This document shows positions 1-9,029 of a stretch of 32,672 bases of DNA, piece by piece. Under the pieces are notes generated by a model. That model was not told the origin of the DNA. It saw only the letters and a list, made by a program, of their open reading frames with translations, and made no database searches. This stretch comes from Phycisphaerae bacterium (lineage in GTDB: Bacteria; Planctomycetota; Phycisphaerae; UBA1845; JAFGLZ01). The stretch is taken from the NCBI GenBank assembly GCA_016927755.1, contig JAFGLZ010000087.1, forward strand, positions 1 to 32,672. Reading direction: 5' to 3'. Each line of letters opens with the position of its first letter. Positions within the stretch are counted from its first letter, which is position 1. The position numbers were made by a program, and so were the translations under genes.

Positions 1-108
1 CATCGCGGCGTTCCGCGGACCCGTGTTTCGTTCCATGTCAGAGGGCCCATCTGACGCTGACCCATGCCACCCCGAACGCGATGTGAAACTCACTCACCGA
101 AAGGGGCA

Positions 109-2499
109 CTAGCGTGCGGCCGCAGGGAGCGGGCTCTCGGCGGCAAGGCTCGAGAAACGTTCCTTGGCGAAGTCGAAGATGCGTTGGAGGGCGGACTCGT
201 AGCTGAACTGTCCGACGGCGACGTCGCGCTGCGCTTCGACGATTTCCCTTCGCGCCGCGTCGTCGTCGAGGAATCGCGTTACGACCTGCTCGAACTCCTC
301 GCGCGTGCCGAACCGGACTCGGTCGTAATCCGGCAGCAGCGTACCGGCCTGCATGCTGAAGCCGTGCTCGGCGTCGAAGTACTGGTCCCTCACGAAGCCG
401 TCGTATAGGCGGGCGGGGGCATAAAGGGCGTCGTTAAGCCCGCGGACGTCACGGGCCAGGGCCTCATCGGGCGTATTCCACAGCTCATCTTCCGTCTGAA
501 GGCCCGCGGCGACGCATCGGCCGCGAATCGACTCCTGGAGCGGGGCGACGTCGTCGCTGGGCGTTCGCCGGATCAGGAAGAACCCGCCACAGCACAGGCC
601 CTCGATGAGTCGCTGGTGGACGGCGCCGGTGGAGACGGCCTGGATGTTGAGCTTCGAGGCCTGGTAGATGCATCGCAATTGGTGGCCGTGCTCGGCCGGA
701 CCGCGGGCGTGCTTGGCGAGCGTGGGGTGGCGATCCCATCCTCGGCCGTAGATGTGGAGGTCCAGGCCGAGGTTACTGGCCCATTCGAGCACCTGCTCCC
801 TGAAGTAGGCGTTGATCAGCCTGTCGGTGAACAACTGTCGGATTCGGTTGGCGTTGGGTCGGTCGATGTCGAAGCCGAGCTCATGAGCGAGCTGTTGGAT
901 GCGATCGATGGTTTGCATGGGGGTGCCGGGGATTTGTCCGGCGGCGGTCTCGGACGCGAGGCGTTCGTATTGGGCTTCGAGGAGGCGGCGGACCTCCGGC
1001 TGTCGGACCTGGGCGAGCGAATCGCTCAGGAGCTCCTGGCGCGTCTGGCTCAGGTGCGTGACGAAGGAGATGTCGCAGGCGTGCGCGCGGCGGTCGGAGT
1101 CGGGAACCGGCTCGTTCGAGAATTTCCGCAGGCTGACGGGCGTGGGCACGAAGCGGCACTGCTCAACGGGATAGCCGGACGAGCGGAGTCGGTTGTGTCC
1201 GACGAGGCCGACGACGAGATCGTAATCGTGCAGACCTTCGCCGGCGCCGGGGCCGAAGAGGTGCGCCAGGTCGTCCTGGATCCAGTTGCAGAATGGAATG
1301 GCGTAGTCGTACGTGGCGCCGTATTCCTTGCGGTTGTGATCGATGATGAGGATGAGATCCGGCATGAAGTCTTCAACCTGTTTGCTGATGTATTCGGGTC
1401 GAAGCAGGGGCGTGTGGTCGCTGTCCTCGATGAGGAGCCGGAACTCGTGGCCGAGATTGGCGGCGGCGTGCTCGATGTCGCGCATGGAGTACTGGAGGAA
1501 CGTGGTGAATCGGCTCGTCAGGCCGAGGATCCTGAGGGGTCGGTCGTCGCGGCGGGCGAAGTGCTCGGCGTAGTGTTCGGGGCTGCCGCGATCGGCCAGC
1601 GAGGCGCGGACGGTCTGCCGATAGGTCTTTTCGCTCGCGGTGGTTTCCTCCGTCAGGCGGCGAAGGATGTCCATTCCACATGCCTCGGCCGCCGGACCCC
1701 ATCCGGGCTGGCGGATGACGTTCGTCGGGACGGGGACGGCGAGATGCGCGCGGTGGAACTCGAGGAAGGCCTCCTGGCCTTCGGGGCCCAGCCACACGTG
1801 GAATCGCGGGCTGTCGAGCATGTCGCGATGGTCGCCCACGTGGAGCCACGCCGCGAGTTGCGCGACGTTCGGCTCGAGCACGTGGATGTGCGGCGTGTAG
1901 GTCAGGAACATCTTCGACGTGTTGTCGAAGAGGGTTCGGACCGCGTGGCCGAGACCGACGCCCTCGATCATGGCCGGCATACAGATCAGGTTGGGATCGG
2001 GTCGGAGCGGTTGGCAGTCGCATACCATGCCCAGCCAATTGACGATGCCGGGCAGCCACTGGCGCGGCTTGCCGCCCTTGCGTCGGCTGAGCAGGAGGTT
2101 TCCGTCCTTGCAGCGAACGAGCTCGAGGTCGTTGCAGGCCGTTCGAAGCTCGGGCTCGTGCGCGCGGCAGGTATCGAAGCGCTCGCAGACGGCGGCGAGG
2201 TTCCGCTCGAACGTCCGGGCAAGGCCGGCCCAGGCAAGTAGGCCGGTGGGCTGCTTGCGGAGGGTCTCGGCGGTGGAGGCGAGATCGGGCGCGAGGGCCA
2301 GCAGATCGGGTTGATCGTCGATCAGCTCGACGGCCGGGCCGAAGAGGCCCAACTCGGCGAGACATCGGACGGCCATGAGTCGGATCTGCATGTCAGCCGG
2401 GCTCTGGGCCAGGTACGGCAGTCCGGCGTGGAGGAACTCGTACGGCCGTGCCTGGTTGGCCAGGGCGATCAGCGAGTTGCGGAGATCATCAGGATTCAA
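109..2499 (-). CDS. CgeB-like glycosyltransferase with MAF-like N-terminal region
   Basis: Large protein (796 aa). The C-terminal half, from about residue 322, looks like a GT-B glycosyltransferase of the CgeB/group 1 type. It has a Rossmann-like start (RILGLTSRF, 323-331), YGRGWD (584-589) and an acceptor/donor-site block SKLNIQAV..HQRLIEGLCCGG (615-639), typical of the nucleotide-sugar side of CgeB proteins. Residues about 172-240 (EGVGLGHAVRTL, HVLEPN, DMLDSPRFHVWLGPEG) resemble the DUF115/MptE-like domain of motility-accessory-factor proteins; this is a weaker match made by eye. I chose the TTG start at 2499 because GAGGGG lies 7 nt upstream (2507-2512). The frame stays open to an ATG at 2658, but that 53-codon extension is arginine-rich and low in recognisable structure. 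The gene is divergent from the next glycosyltransferase. Acceptor and donor are unknown. Confidence 0.8.
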   Translation of the reverse strand: MNPDDLRNSLIALANQARPYEFLHAGLPYLAQSPADMQIRLMAVRCLAELGLFGPAVELIDDQPDLLALAPDLASTAETLRKQPTGLLAWAGLARTFERNLAAVCERFDTCRAHEPELRTACNDLELVRCKDGNLLLSRRKGGKPRQWLPGIVNWLGMVCDCQPLRPDPNLICMPAMIEGVGLGHAVRTLFDNTSKMFLTYTPHIHVLEPNVAQLAAWLHVGDHRDMLDSPRFHVWLGPEGQEAFLEFHRAHLAVPVPTNVIRQPGWGPAAEACGMDILRRLTEETTASEKTYRQTVRASLADRGSPEHYAEHFARRDDRPLRILGLTSRFTTFLQYSMRDIEHAAANLGHEFRLLIEDSDHTPLLRPEYISKQVEDFMPDLILIIDHNRKEYGATYDYAIPFCNWIQDDLAHLFGPGAGEGLHDYDLVVGLVGHNRLRSSGYPVEQCRFVPTPVSLRKFSNEPVPDSDRRAHACDISFVTHLSQTRQELLSDSLAQVRQPEVRRLLEAQYERLASETAAGQIPGTPMQTIDRIQQLAHELGFDIDRPNANRIRQLFTDRLINAYFREQVLEWASNLGLDLHIYGRGWDRHPTLAKHARGPAEHGHQLRCIYQASKLNIQAVSTGAVHQRLIEGLCCGGFFLIRRTPSDDVAPLQESIRGRCVAAGLQTEDELWNTPDEALARDVRGLNDALYAPARLYDGFVRDQYFDAEHGFSMQAGTLLPDYDRVRFGTREEFEQVVTRFLDDDAARREIVEAQRDVAVGQFSYESALQRIFDFAKERFSSLAAESPLPAAAR

Positions 2500-2696
2500 A
2501 GGGCATCCCCTCGGGAGCGTCGCGATGCGCGCAGGGCTTCGGCGATGGGCCCGATCGCGCGGGGTGTTATGTAGGTATCGGCAATCGGTCCGGAAGGCGA
2601 CCAAGGAAAGCGGGTGGGCATCGGTTAGCCGGGCGCGACGGGGAGGGAGCATCAACATAAGACCTTGTTGTACATGTTTCTAGACACTCTCACGGT

Positions 2697-2702
2697 TGTC
2701 AA
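2697..2702 (-). promoter_or_regulatory. Candidate -35 box (TTGACA) for the 109-2499 glycosyltransferase
   Basis: A perfect TTGACA on the minus strand lies in an AT-rich island (about 2660-2735) between two divergent genes. The hexamer 17 nt downstream is AAACAT (2674-2679), a poor -10, so the promoter is only half convincing. No clear plus-strand promoter was found in the same island. The rest of 2500-2906 holds no gene that I can support. Confidence 0.4.
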
Positions 2703-2906
2703 CACAACAATTAGATACGTAATTGGCTTGATACCTGCCTGTCCGGGGATGATCGGGCATGCGGGGGCGATGGCTGGTCGGTGCTGGGCCGCGGGTGGCT
2801 GTTTCTCCGGTCCTTGTGGCGATCGGGTCATCATCGCTTTCTGATGCGGCCGATGATATCCATGCCGGGCGCGGGCCCGGCGTACCCCTGCCGCCTGGGA
2901 CAAGCC

Positions 2907-4784
2907 ATGAGTTCGTCCAGACCCTTCATCGCCCTGCTCGATGCCGACGACCTGACGTGCGCGCGGGCGGCTTGTCCGGAGACCCTGTCGGGTAACGTGC
3001 TTGCCCTCGATACGGACATTCATCTGATCCTCCAGCAGCAAGGGATCGAGCATGTGACGCCGTGGGACATCGTCGGTCACGACGAGAGGCCCCGGATGGC
3101 GGCGTATGAGTCGGCCGTGTGGGAACACTGGCGCCGACACGGTCGGCTGGACTACGAGGGGATCAACCTCCTGGGGATGGCGGCGTTTCGTCACGTCGGG
3201 GCTCTGGCCCGGCTGGGGTGGGTGGCCTATGCGCTTCGGCGGGCCCTGGAGGAGCTTGGCCCCGACGAGGTGGTGACGTTCGATGAGCCGGCGTCGCACG
3301 GGCTGGACCAGCCGGTGGATTACGCGAAGATGCCGCTGCTGTTCGGCGTGCTTCGGGGGCTGGCGGAGCAGGCGGGTCTGCCGATCAGGCTGATCTCGCG
3401 AGAGGCGTTGCCGGGGGCGGCGGGGTTCGAGGATCAAGTGGCCAAGCGGAACCAGCGTGTCTACGCCCCGGTGGAGGCCGAGGCGGCGATCGGGGGTCGG
3501 TCGTTCGTGCTGTTCCAGGCCAACGGCGACGACCTGCTCCGGCAGCTCCCGCTGATTCGCGAGGTCCGGCGGCGCTTCGATTGTCATGTCGTTCAGCTCT
3601 ACAAGGACGCGAGCGAGGAGATCGTCCGGCGGCTCCAGTCCGAGGGACACTGGGTCTGGCACGAGACGCAGGTGGCCCAGTGGGCGCCTGTGTCGGAGAT
3701 CGGCGCTGCGGCTCGGGCGGGGCTCGAGGCGTTCAAGGCGGCGGGGCGCGAATCGGTGGACGAGCTCCGCGTCCTGTTCGACAACGAGCACGTTCGCTGC
3801 CATTTCGAGTTCCTCTTCGGCCCGTACGCGGAGAAGATGGCCGAGCACGTTCGGGCGTGGCGTGGCTTCTTCGATCGGTGCCGGCCCGCGGCGTTCGTGA
3901 CGAACTATCACGCGCCGATCTACGACGTGGCGGCTGGCGGCGGGATCCCCTGCCTGGGGCTGCCGCACGGTTTGATGATGTACGGACACGTGAGCTGGTT
4001 TGGGAGCCTGCCGGACAAGTCGTCGATCGGGGCGATCAGCGATCGGCATCGCGAGACGTTGATCTTGGCGGGTATCGAGGCGGATCGGATCGTCGTGACG
4101 GGCGACCCGTACAGCGACGAGCTCCTTGCCGAGGCCCATCAGCGGGACGAGGGCGGGGGCGCGGCGGCGGACCTGCGCGGTCAGTACGACATTTCGCCGG
4201 ATCGCCGGATCGTCCTGCTGTGCACGACGAAGGTGGGGATGCCGTCGAAGCTGACGCACATGCCCTACGTGGACTGGGAGGACGGCGTGCGGTGCACGCG
4301 CGAGCTGGCCGATCTCGTCCGACGGCGTGGCGAGTGGGCGTTCTTCATCAAGCCGCACCCGCGCTGGGACCTGCTCGGGCTGTATGCCGAGGTGAATCGG
4401 GGGCTGCCGGCGGATCGTCAGATCGTCGTTCTGCCGAATCAGGCGTTGGGCCCGGTGGTCGAGGCGGCGGACGCGGTGTGCTGCTGGTGCGTGATCTCGT
4501 CGGCGCTGGTCGAGGCGTCTCTGGTCGGCAAGCCGGTGATGATGTTCGGGCGGAACCTGATCTGGTACGACCCCCGCGTCTGGGCCACCGACGGCTGGCC
4601 GCACTTCAACAGTCTGGAGGATTTCGAGGCGGAGCTGGAGCTGCTGTTCTCGAGCCCAGCGCACTATGCCGAACGTATCGCTCAGACGGCCGAGGCGGTT
4701 CGGCAGTTCCTCGGCCGGACGCGGGAGAGCTCGGTCGATCGCTGTATGGCGTGGCTGGGCAGGCATCTCGCTCCTCTCACATAG
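2907..4784 (+). CDS. Putative GT-B glycosyltransferase / surface carbohydrate biosynthesis protein
   Basis: A 625-residue protein whose C-terminal half has hallmarks of the CDP-glycerol glycerophosphotransferase / capsule-polysaccharide class of GT-B enzymes. These are LPHGLMMYG (352-360), VTGDPYSDE (397-405), IKPHPRWD (481-488) and the SSALVEASLVGKPV block (531-544), which resembles the usual SS-x-x-x-E-A donor-phosphate site. The N-terminal half, about residues 1-200, is not recognised. The ATG at 2907 has GGGA six nt upstream and gives a sensible start; the frame is open further upstream from 2781 but that part looks non-coding. It stands alone on the plus strand, divergent from another glycosyltransferase and close to the sugar operon, so a role in assembling the same surface glycan is likely but inferred. 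Donor and linkage cannot be predicted. Confidence 0.75.
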   Translation: MSSSRPFIALLDADDLTCARAACPETLSGNVLALDTDIHLILQQQGIEHVTPWDIVGHDERPRMAAYESAVWEHWRRHGRLDYEGINLLGMAAFRHVGALARLGWVAYALRRALEELGPDEVVTFDEPASHGLDQPVDYAKMPLLFGVLRGLAEQAGLPIRLISREALPGAAGFEDQVAKRNQRVYAPVEAEAAIGGRSFVLFQANGDDLLRQLPLIREVRRRFDCHVVQLYKDASEEIVRRLQSEGHWVWHETQVAQWAPVSEIGAAARAGLEAFKAAGRESVDELRVLFDNEHVRCHFEFLFGPYAEKMAEHVRAWRGFFDRCRPAAFVTNYHAPIYDVAAGGGIPCLGLPHGLMMYGHVSWFGSLPDKSSIGAISDRHRETLILAGIEADRIVVTGDPYSDELLAEAHQRDEGGGAAADLRGQYDISPDRRIVLLCTTKVGMPSKLTHMPYVDWEDGVRCTRELADLVRRRGEWAFFIKPHPRWDLLGLYAEVNRGLPADRQIVVLPNQALGPVVEAADAVCCWCVISSALVEASLVGKPVMMFGRNLIWYDPRVWATDGWPHFNSLEDFEAELELLFSSPAHYAERIAQTAEAVRQFLGRTRESSVDRCMAWLGRHLAPLT

Positions 4785-4892
4785 CTCGGACGATCCTGTC
4801 TGGCGGACATTACGTCCGGTGAAATCAGCACGGTCTTGCATGTTGTCGCTTCCTTGGGCTCTACTACGCGGTGTTATCAAGCAAGGGGCGCT

Positions 4893-4927
4893 GTCCCGCC
4901 GCCACGGTCACGGGCGGGACGCCCGTG
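4893..4927. repeat. Palindromic intergenic repeat, copy A
   Basis: CACGGGC (4909-4915) and GCCCGTG (4921-4927) form a 7-bp hairpin with a 5-nt loop. A second perfect inverted repeat, GTCCCGCC (4893-4900) with GGCGGGAC (4913-4920), overlaps it, so only one of the two can fold at a time. It has the same design as the repeat at 13540-13583. The element ends 34 nt before the lactonase start codon. The remaining intergenic sequence 4785-4892 shows nothing else. Confidence 0.75.
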
Positions 4928-4961
4928 CTACGCGGCTATCTGACTTGGTGGTGGGCGGATC

Positions 4962-6140
4962 ATGAGCGGAACTCTTTCGTGGGCGGCGGTTGTCTTGGGG
5001 GTAGTGGGCGTGGCCGGTCGGGCCGGTGCGGCTTCGGACGGCGGGCGCGGCCAGAAGAAACGGAGCGATCGACCCATGCTGGTCTACGTGGGGACGTACA
5101 CGGGCGGTGAGAGCAAGGGGATCTACGTCTGCCGGATGGACCCGGGAACGGGCAGGCTCGAGGCGACCGGGCAGACGGCCATGGCAAAGAATCCGTCGTT
5201 CCTGGCGATCCACCCGAACAAGCGGTTCCTCTACGCCGTCAGCGAGATCGACGCGGCCGGCGGAAAGCCGACGGGCGGGGTGAGCGCGTTCTCGATCGAC
5301 CCGGCAAGCGGCGGACTGACGCTCATCAACGAGCGGGCCTCGGGCGGCAAGCACCCGTGCCACGTCAGCGTCGACGCGACGGGCCGGGCCGTGCTGGTGG
5401 CGAACTACTCCGACGGAACGGTGGCGATGTTGCCGATCGCCAAGGACGGGCGGCTCGGCGAGGCGAGCTGCGTGGTCCAGCATGAGGGATCGAGCGTGAA
5501 CCCGAGCCGGCAGCAAGGACCGCGCGCGCACTCGATCACGCCGGACCCGGGCAACCGCTTCGCCATGGCGGCGGACTTGGGCATCGACAAGGTGATGATC
5601 TATCGGCTCGACCTGTCGGGCGGAAAGCTGATCGCCAACGATCCGCCGTGGGCGAAGGTCAAGCCGGGGGCGGGGCCGAGACACTTCGCGTTTCACCCGA
5701 GCGCCAAGTTCGCGTATCTGATCAACGAGCTGGACTCGACGATGATCGCGTTTTCATACAATGCGTCGAAGGGGGCGCTGACGGAGATCCAGACGATCTC
5801 GACGCTGCCGGAAGGGTGGGAGGGGACGAACTACTGCGCGGACGTTCACGTGCATCCCTCCGGCAAGTACGTGTACGGCTCGAACCGCGGCCACGACAGC
5901 ATCGTGGTTTGCGCGATCGACGCGGGATCGGGAAAGCTGAAGGTGCTCGGGTACGAGTCGACGCGAGGGAAGATGCCTCGGAACTTCGCGATCGACCCGA
6001 GCGGCGGGTTCCTGCTGGCAGCCAACCAGGACTCGGGCAACATCGTGACGCTTCGGATCGACCCGGGCAGCGGGCTGCTCTCGGCGACGGGGGACGAGCT
6101 GAAGATCCCGAAGCCGGTGTGCGTGAAGTTCCTCGAGTGA
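4962..6140 (+). CDS. Exported lactonase-family seven-bladed beta-propeller protein
   Basis: A 392-residue protein of the lactonase family that includes 6-phosphogluconolactonase of the YbhE/Pgl type. Family signatures are visible: LVYVGTYTGGESKGIYV near residues 40-56, KNPSFLAIHPNKRFLYAVSE (77-95), the GPRAHSITPDP segment (186-196), LGIDKVMIY (206-214) and GAGPRHFAFHP (236-246). Unlike the cytosolic Pgl of E. coli, it begins with a hydrophobic stretch (6-19) ending AGAAS, which looks like a Sec signal peptide cleaved around residue 23-24. It would then be periplasmic or exported. The true substrate is therefore uncertain; many exported members in planctomycetes lack an assigned substrate. It stands alone, convergent with the sugar operon, whose last gene stops 34 bp away. 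Confidence 0.88.
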   Translation: MSGTLSWAAVVLGVVGVAGRAGAASDGGRGQKKRSDRPMLVYVGTYTGGESKGIYVCRMDPGTGRLEATGQTAMAKNPSFLAIHPNKRFLYAVSEIDAAGGKPTGGVSAFSIDPASGGLTLINERASGGKHPCHVSVDATGRAVLVANYSDGTVAMLPIAKDGRLGEASCVVQHEGSSVNPSRQQGPRAHSITPDPGNRFAMAADLGIDKVMIYRLDLSGGKLIANDPPWAKVKPGAGPRHFAFHPSAKFAYLINELDSTMIAFSYNASKGALTEIQTISTLPEGWEGTNYCADVHVHPSGKYVYGSNRGHDSIVVCAIDAGSGKLKVLGYESTRGKMPRNFAIDPSGGFLLAANQDSGNIVTLRIDPGSGLLSATGDELKIPKPVCVKFLE

Positions 6141-6174
6141 ACTGATGGGAGTCGGCGTACGCCTGGTGGCAGAC

Positions 6175-8196
6175 CTATCTGATAGCGTAGGTGAAGGCGG
6201 CGACCATGCCGTTGTTGAGGGCGGCGCATAGGGCGGTGACGGGCTGGGCCTCGTAGTCGTGCCGGTCGAGGATGTGGTTGAGCACGTCGAAGGTCTCCGG
6301 CGAATACTCGTAGCGGAGGGTGAAACCGTCTCGGGCGTGGGGGACCGCCTCGGGCACGCTCTGGAGATCCTTGAGGCGGCGTAGGTCGTCGGTGTCGGCG
6401 TCGTAGCGGACGGACTTGACGAGGGTGGCCTTGTCTCGCACGTCGAGCTTCAGTCGGTCTTTAGATATCGCGGTCAGGACGGTTACGAGGCGCTCGGGGG
6501 CGTTGCCGAGTTCGCCGACGATTCGCCCAACGTCATTGATCACGCCGCGAATCAGGGCCTCGTTGCCAAGACAGTGGGCCATGTACTTCCAGGTGAGCTT
6601 CTCGAAGACGGTCTTGCCGCTGAGGATCTCCTCGCAGACGTTCGGGTCGGAGAAGTGGCGCGTCAGATCCCCTTCGGTGTCATACCATTCGGCCTCGTAG
6701 TCGGCGGCCAGGGGGGCCAGGACGTCTCGGCATAGGAGGCTGTCTTCCTGTCCGTCGAGGCGGACCATCACGTCGAGCGGGTTGACGCCGTTGTGTCGGG
6801 CCAGATCGAGCAGGTGTCTGGCGAACCCAGCGTTCCACAGCAGGTAGATGAGGAAGTGGACTCGCTTGAGGCGGTTCATCTCGGCCTCGGACATGGCGGC
6901 GGTGGCCTTGATGGCCTCCTCGATCTCGTAGACGAACTCGCCGGCGTACTGGCCGTAGCTATTGGGGATGAACCGGAATCTCGTGACGAGGCCGAAGGCG
7001 CGCCGGTCGGAGTCGGTCTCGATCTGCGAGCCGGGCAGCATGCGGATGTTGTTGATGTTGAGCGTGTCGAAGCCGAGGCTCAGGCTGGTGCGAAGCGTCT
7101 CGAGGTGGCTCTGGTAGCTCTCGCCGCTGCACCCGACCAGGAGATCCGTCGAGATCGAGCAGTCTTGCCGGTGATTGTCGTCGATCAGCTCCTCGATCAG
7201 GTCCCGTCCGAGGTTCCTGCGCCGGACGCATTCGAGGACGCCGGGGTCGAAGCTCTGAACGGCGATCTGGCTGGGGGCCATATCGCGGAGGAGCTTCATG
7301 ATCTCGAGGATGCGCTGGTTCGAGCCCTTGGCCCAATTGACGTTGAGGCGCTTGGGGACGGCGCGAGCGTCCTTGATTCGCCGGAGTTCGGCGGCGATCT
7401 GCGAATCGCGTTTGAGAATGCCGAAGTTGGCGTCGGCGAAGAACCACCAGTCCTGCCCCGCCCCGTGTTCGGCGACGTAGTTGAAGTCGGCGAGGACCTC
7501 GATCAAGTCACGTTTCCGGACGCGGCTCAGCACGGCGATGCCCCAGGCGCAGAAGGTGCAACCGTAAGGGCAGCCTCGGTTGGTCTCGAAGATGGGAACG
7601 AGTCGCGGATCGGCGATGAACTCGTCGAGGATGCCCTGGAGATACGGCGAGGGATACTGGCTGAAGGCGTCGTCGTCCTTGGAATCGTGGAAGCCGAATC
7701 GGTATCCGTCGGCGGCCAGGCAGCAGCCGGGGATCTCGCCGGCGTCGGCGTAGAGGTCTTCGACGGGTCGCGGACCGCCGGCGGCGATAATCCGGCCGAC
7801 GAGCGATCGGAACGGCGTCTCGGCCTGGAGGGGGATATAGGCGTCGACGAAGGGGTTTCGTCGGAGGAACGAGCGGATCGATTCGGGATCGAGTCGGATG
7901 TTCGGCCCGCCCATGACGGTCATCAGCGGGGGGTGGCGGCGCTTGGCCAGGCGAGCGAAGTGGAGGCTGAGTCGCGCGTTCCAGGTGTAGTTCGACAGGG
8001 CCAGGACGTCGGGGCGCTCGCGCTCCAGGGCCTCGGCGAGCCGGTCGGGATACTTGAAGAGCCGCAGGTCGACCGCGTCGCGGTGCTCCTTCAAGACGGC
8101 GGAGGCGAGGTAGCCGAGGTTGAGCGGCACGACGTCCAGCACCGACACCTTGTCGTGAAAGAGGTCCGCCAGCCAGATGGTGAGCTTGTCGTTCAT
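6175..8196 (-). CDS. B12-binding-like radical SAM protein, possible sugar methylase
   Basis: A 673-residue protein. The N-terminal 150 residues have the LNLGYLAS..LKEH..V and GGPNIRLDPE features of a cobalamin-binding-like domain but lack the DxHxxG cobalamin-ligand motif. A radical SAM domain follows, with the cluster motif C209-x3-C213-x2-C216 in RGCPYGCTFCAWG. The order matches class B radical SAM methylases and related B12-radical SAM oxidoreductases, which often methylate unactivated carbons. Other members of this superfamily do different chemistry, so methyl transfer is an inference. The ATG at 8196 overlaps the stop of the upstream methyltransferase by 4 bp (ATGA), so the two are translationally coupled. 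It is the last gene of the long sugar operon, which suggests it modifies the sugar or the glycan. Confidence 0.82.
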   Translation of the reverse strand: MNDKLTIWLADLFHDKVSVLDVVPLNLGYLASAVLKEHRDAVDLRLFKYPDRLAEALERERPDVLALSNYTWNARLSLHFARLAKRRHPPLMTVMGGPNIRLDPESIRSFLRRNPFVDAYIPLQAETPFRSLVGRIIAAGGPRPVEDLYADAGEIPGCCLAADGYRFGFHDSKDDDAFSQYPSPYLQGILDEFIADPRLVPIFETNRGCPYGCTFCAWGIAVLSRVRKRDLIEVLADFNYVAEHGAGQDWWFFADANFGILKRDSQIAAELRRIKDARAVPKRLNVNWAKGSNQRILEIMKLLRDMAPSQIAVQSFDPGVLECVRRRNLGRDLIEELIDDNHRQDCSISTDLLVGCSGESYQSHLETLRTSLSLGFDTLNINNIRMLPGSQIETDSDRRAFGLVTRFRFIPNSYGQYAGEFVYEIEEAIKATAAMSEAEMNRLKRVHFLIYLLWNAGFARHLLDLARHNGVNPLDVMVRLDGQEDSLLCRDVLAPLAADYEAEWYDTEGDLTRHFSDPNVCEEILSGKTVFEKLTWKYMAHCLGNEALIRGVINDVGRIVGELGNAPERLVTVLTAISKDRLKLDVRDKATLVKSVRYDADTDDLRRLKDLQSVPEAVPHARDGFTLRYEYSPETFDVLNHILDRHDYEAQPVTALCAALNNGMVAAFTYAIR

Positions 8197-9029
8197 CGGT
8201 GACAGAAGGCGTAAAGGGTGTACTTGTCGCTCGGCTCGTGGATGGCCCGTGCCTCGGCAATGGTCAAGCCCGCGGCCTCGACGAGGTGCGAGAGCGACGC
8301 GGGACAGTATACGGTGTAATGGTCGATGAAGAACTCCTCGCGCTCGGTGGGCGTGCCGTGCTCGAGGGCGGTCTGGCCGTCGGGGAGCTCGATGTAGATC
8401 ACTCCGTTGTCGGCCAGCAACTCGACGGCGCGGCGGAGTTGGTCGGCCGGGTCCTTGACGTGCTCGAGGACCTTGTTGAACGAGATCACCTCGAACGGCT
8501 CGGCGGTCTTGAAGCCGTCGAGCGTGCCGGTGTATGCGCCGTCGACGCCGACGTGCTCGAGCGCGTGGCGCGTGGCGATCGGGTCGGGGTCGATGCAGTA
8601 GCATCGGAACCCCTGCTCCTTCATGCCGCCCAGGAAGACGCACAAACCCGTGCCGACGTCGAGGACGCGTGTTCGCTTGGGCGTCCAGCCGAGGGCGCCG
8701 ACGAAGCTCGTGACGCGGACGACGCGCTGGCGGTTGTCGGACCGGTCGTGCGGCAGGGACATGATGCGATCGTAGCGTTCGGCGAGCTGGTGCTCGTAGA
8801 TCGATTCGTTGTACCTGCCGGTGTAGACGTCGTCGTCGAGCAAGTCATGCGCGCTGTAGAAGACGGCGCATCGTCCGCAGCGATAGATCGCGCGGTAGTA
8901 TCGGTCGGGCTCGATGCCGAAGTCGATCTCGCGCTCGGGTCTGGCACGGACCTCGACGACGAGCCTGCCGTCGGCGGCGCCGCAGAGCCAGCACGGGGGG
9001 ATTTGACCGGGGCCGGTGTTACCGCTCAT
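8193..9029 (-). CDS. Class I SAM methyltransferase with N-terminal zinc ribbon
   Basis: A 278-residue protein. It starts with two cysteine pairs (C13/C16 in CWLC and C51/C54 in CGRC), the layout of the putative zinc-binding domain seen in sugar C-methyltransferases and related enzymes. A Rossmann methyltransferase fold follows, with motif I VLDVGTGLC (122-130) and an acidic residue at the end of strand 2 (CIDPDP, 145-150). The ATG at 9029 has GGAG seven nt upstream and overlaps the end of the preceding gene by 11 bp; the frame continues upstream but has no better start. Its neighbours are the unknown 113-residue protein and the radical SAM enzyme. The acceptor is probably a nucleotide-activated or nonulosonic sugar, by context only. 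Confidence 0.85.
   Translation of the reverse strand: MSGNTGPGQIPPCWLCGAADGRLVVEVRARPEREIDFGIEPDRYYRAIYRCGRCAVFYSAHDLLDDDVYTGRYNESIYEHQLAERYDRIMSLPHDRSDNRQRVVRVTSFVGALGWTPKRTRVLDVGTGLCVFLGGMKEQGFRCYCIDPDPIATRHALEHVGVDGAYTGTLDGFKTAEPFEVISFNKVLEHVKDPADQLRRAVELLADNGVIYIELPDGQTALEHGTPTEREEFFIDHYTVYCPASLSHLVEAAGLTIAEARAIHEPSDKYTLYAFCHR

Noticed and set aside
1..108. Possible gene or element at the left edge
   Set aside because: Only 108 bases with no coherent frame or palindrome.
616..2241. Long open frame on the plus strand opposite the CgeB-like gene
   Set aside because: Antisense shadow in high-GC DNA; valine/glutamate/glycine-rich with no recognisable motif, while the opposite strand encodes a clear glycosyltransferase.
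2499..2658. Longer start (ATG at 2658) for the CgeB-like protein
   Set aside because: The extension is arginine-rich and lacks structure, while the TTG at 2499 has a well-placed GAGGGG.
2652..4880. Minus-strand open frame of about 740 codons opposite the second glycosyltransferase
   Set aside because: Its product is arginine- and proline-rich low-complexity sequence; the plus-strand frame has the conserved motifs.
6141..6174. GGCGTACGCC palindrome between the lactonase and the radical SAM gene as a bidirectional terminator
   Set aside because: Ten bases with no loop and no T-run on either strand.
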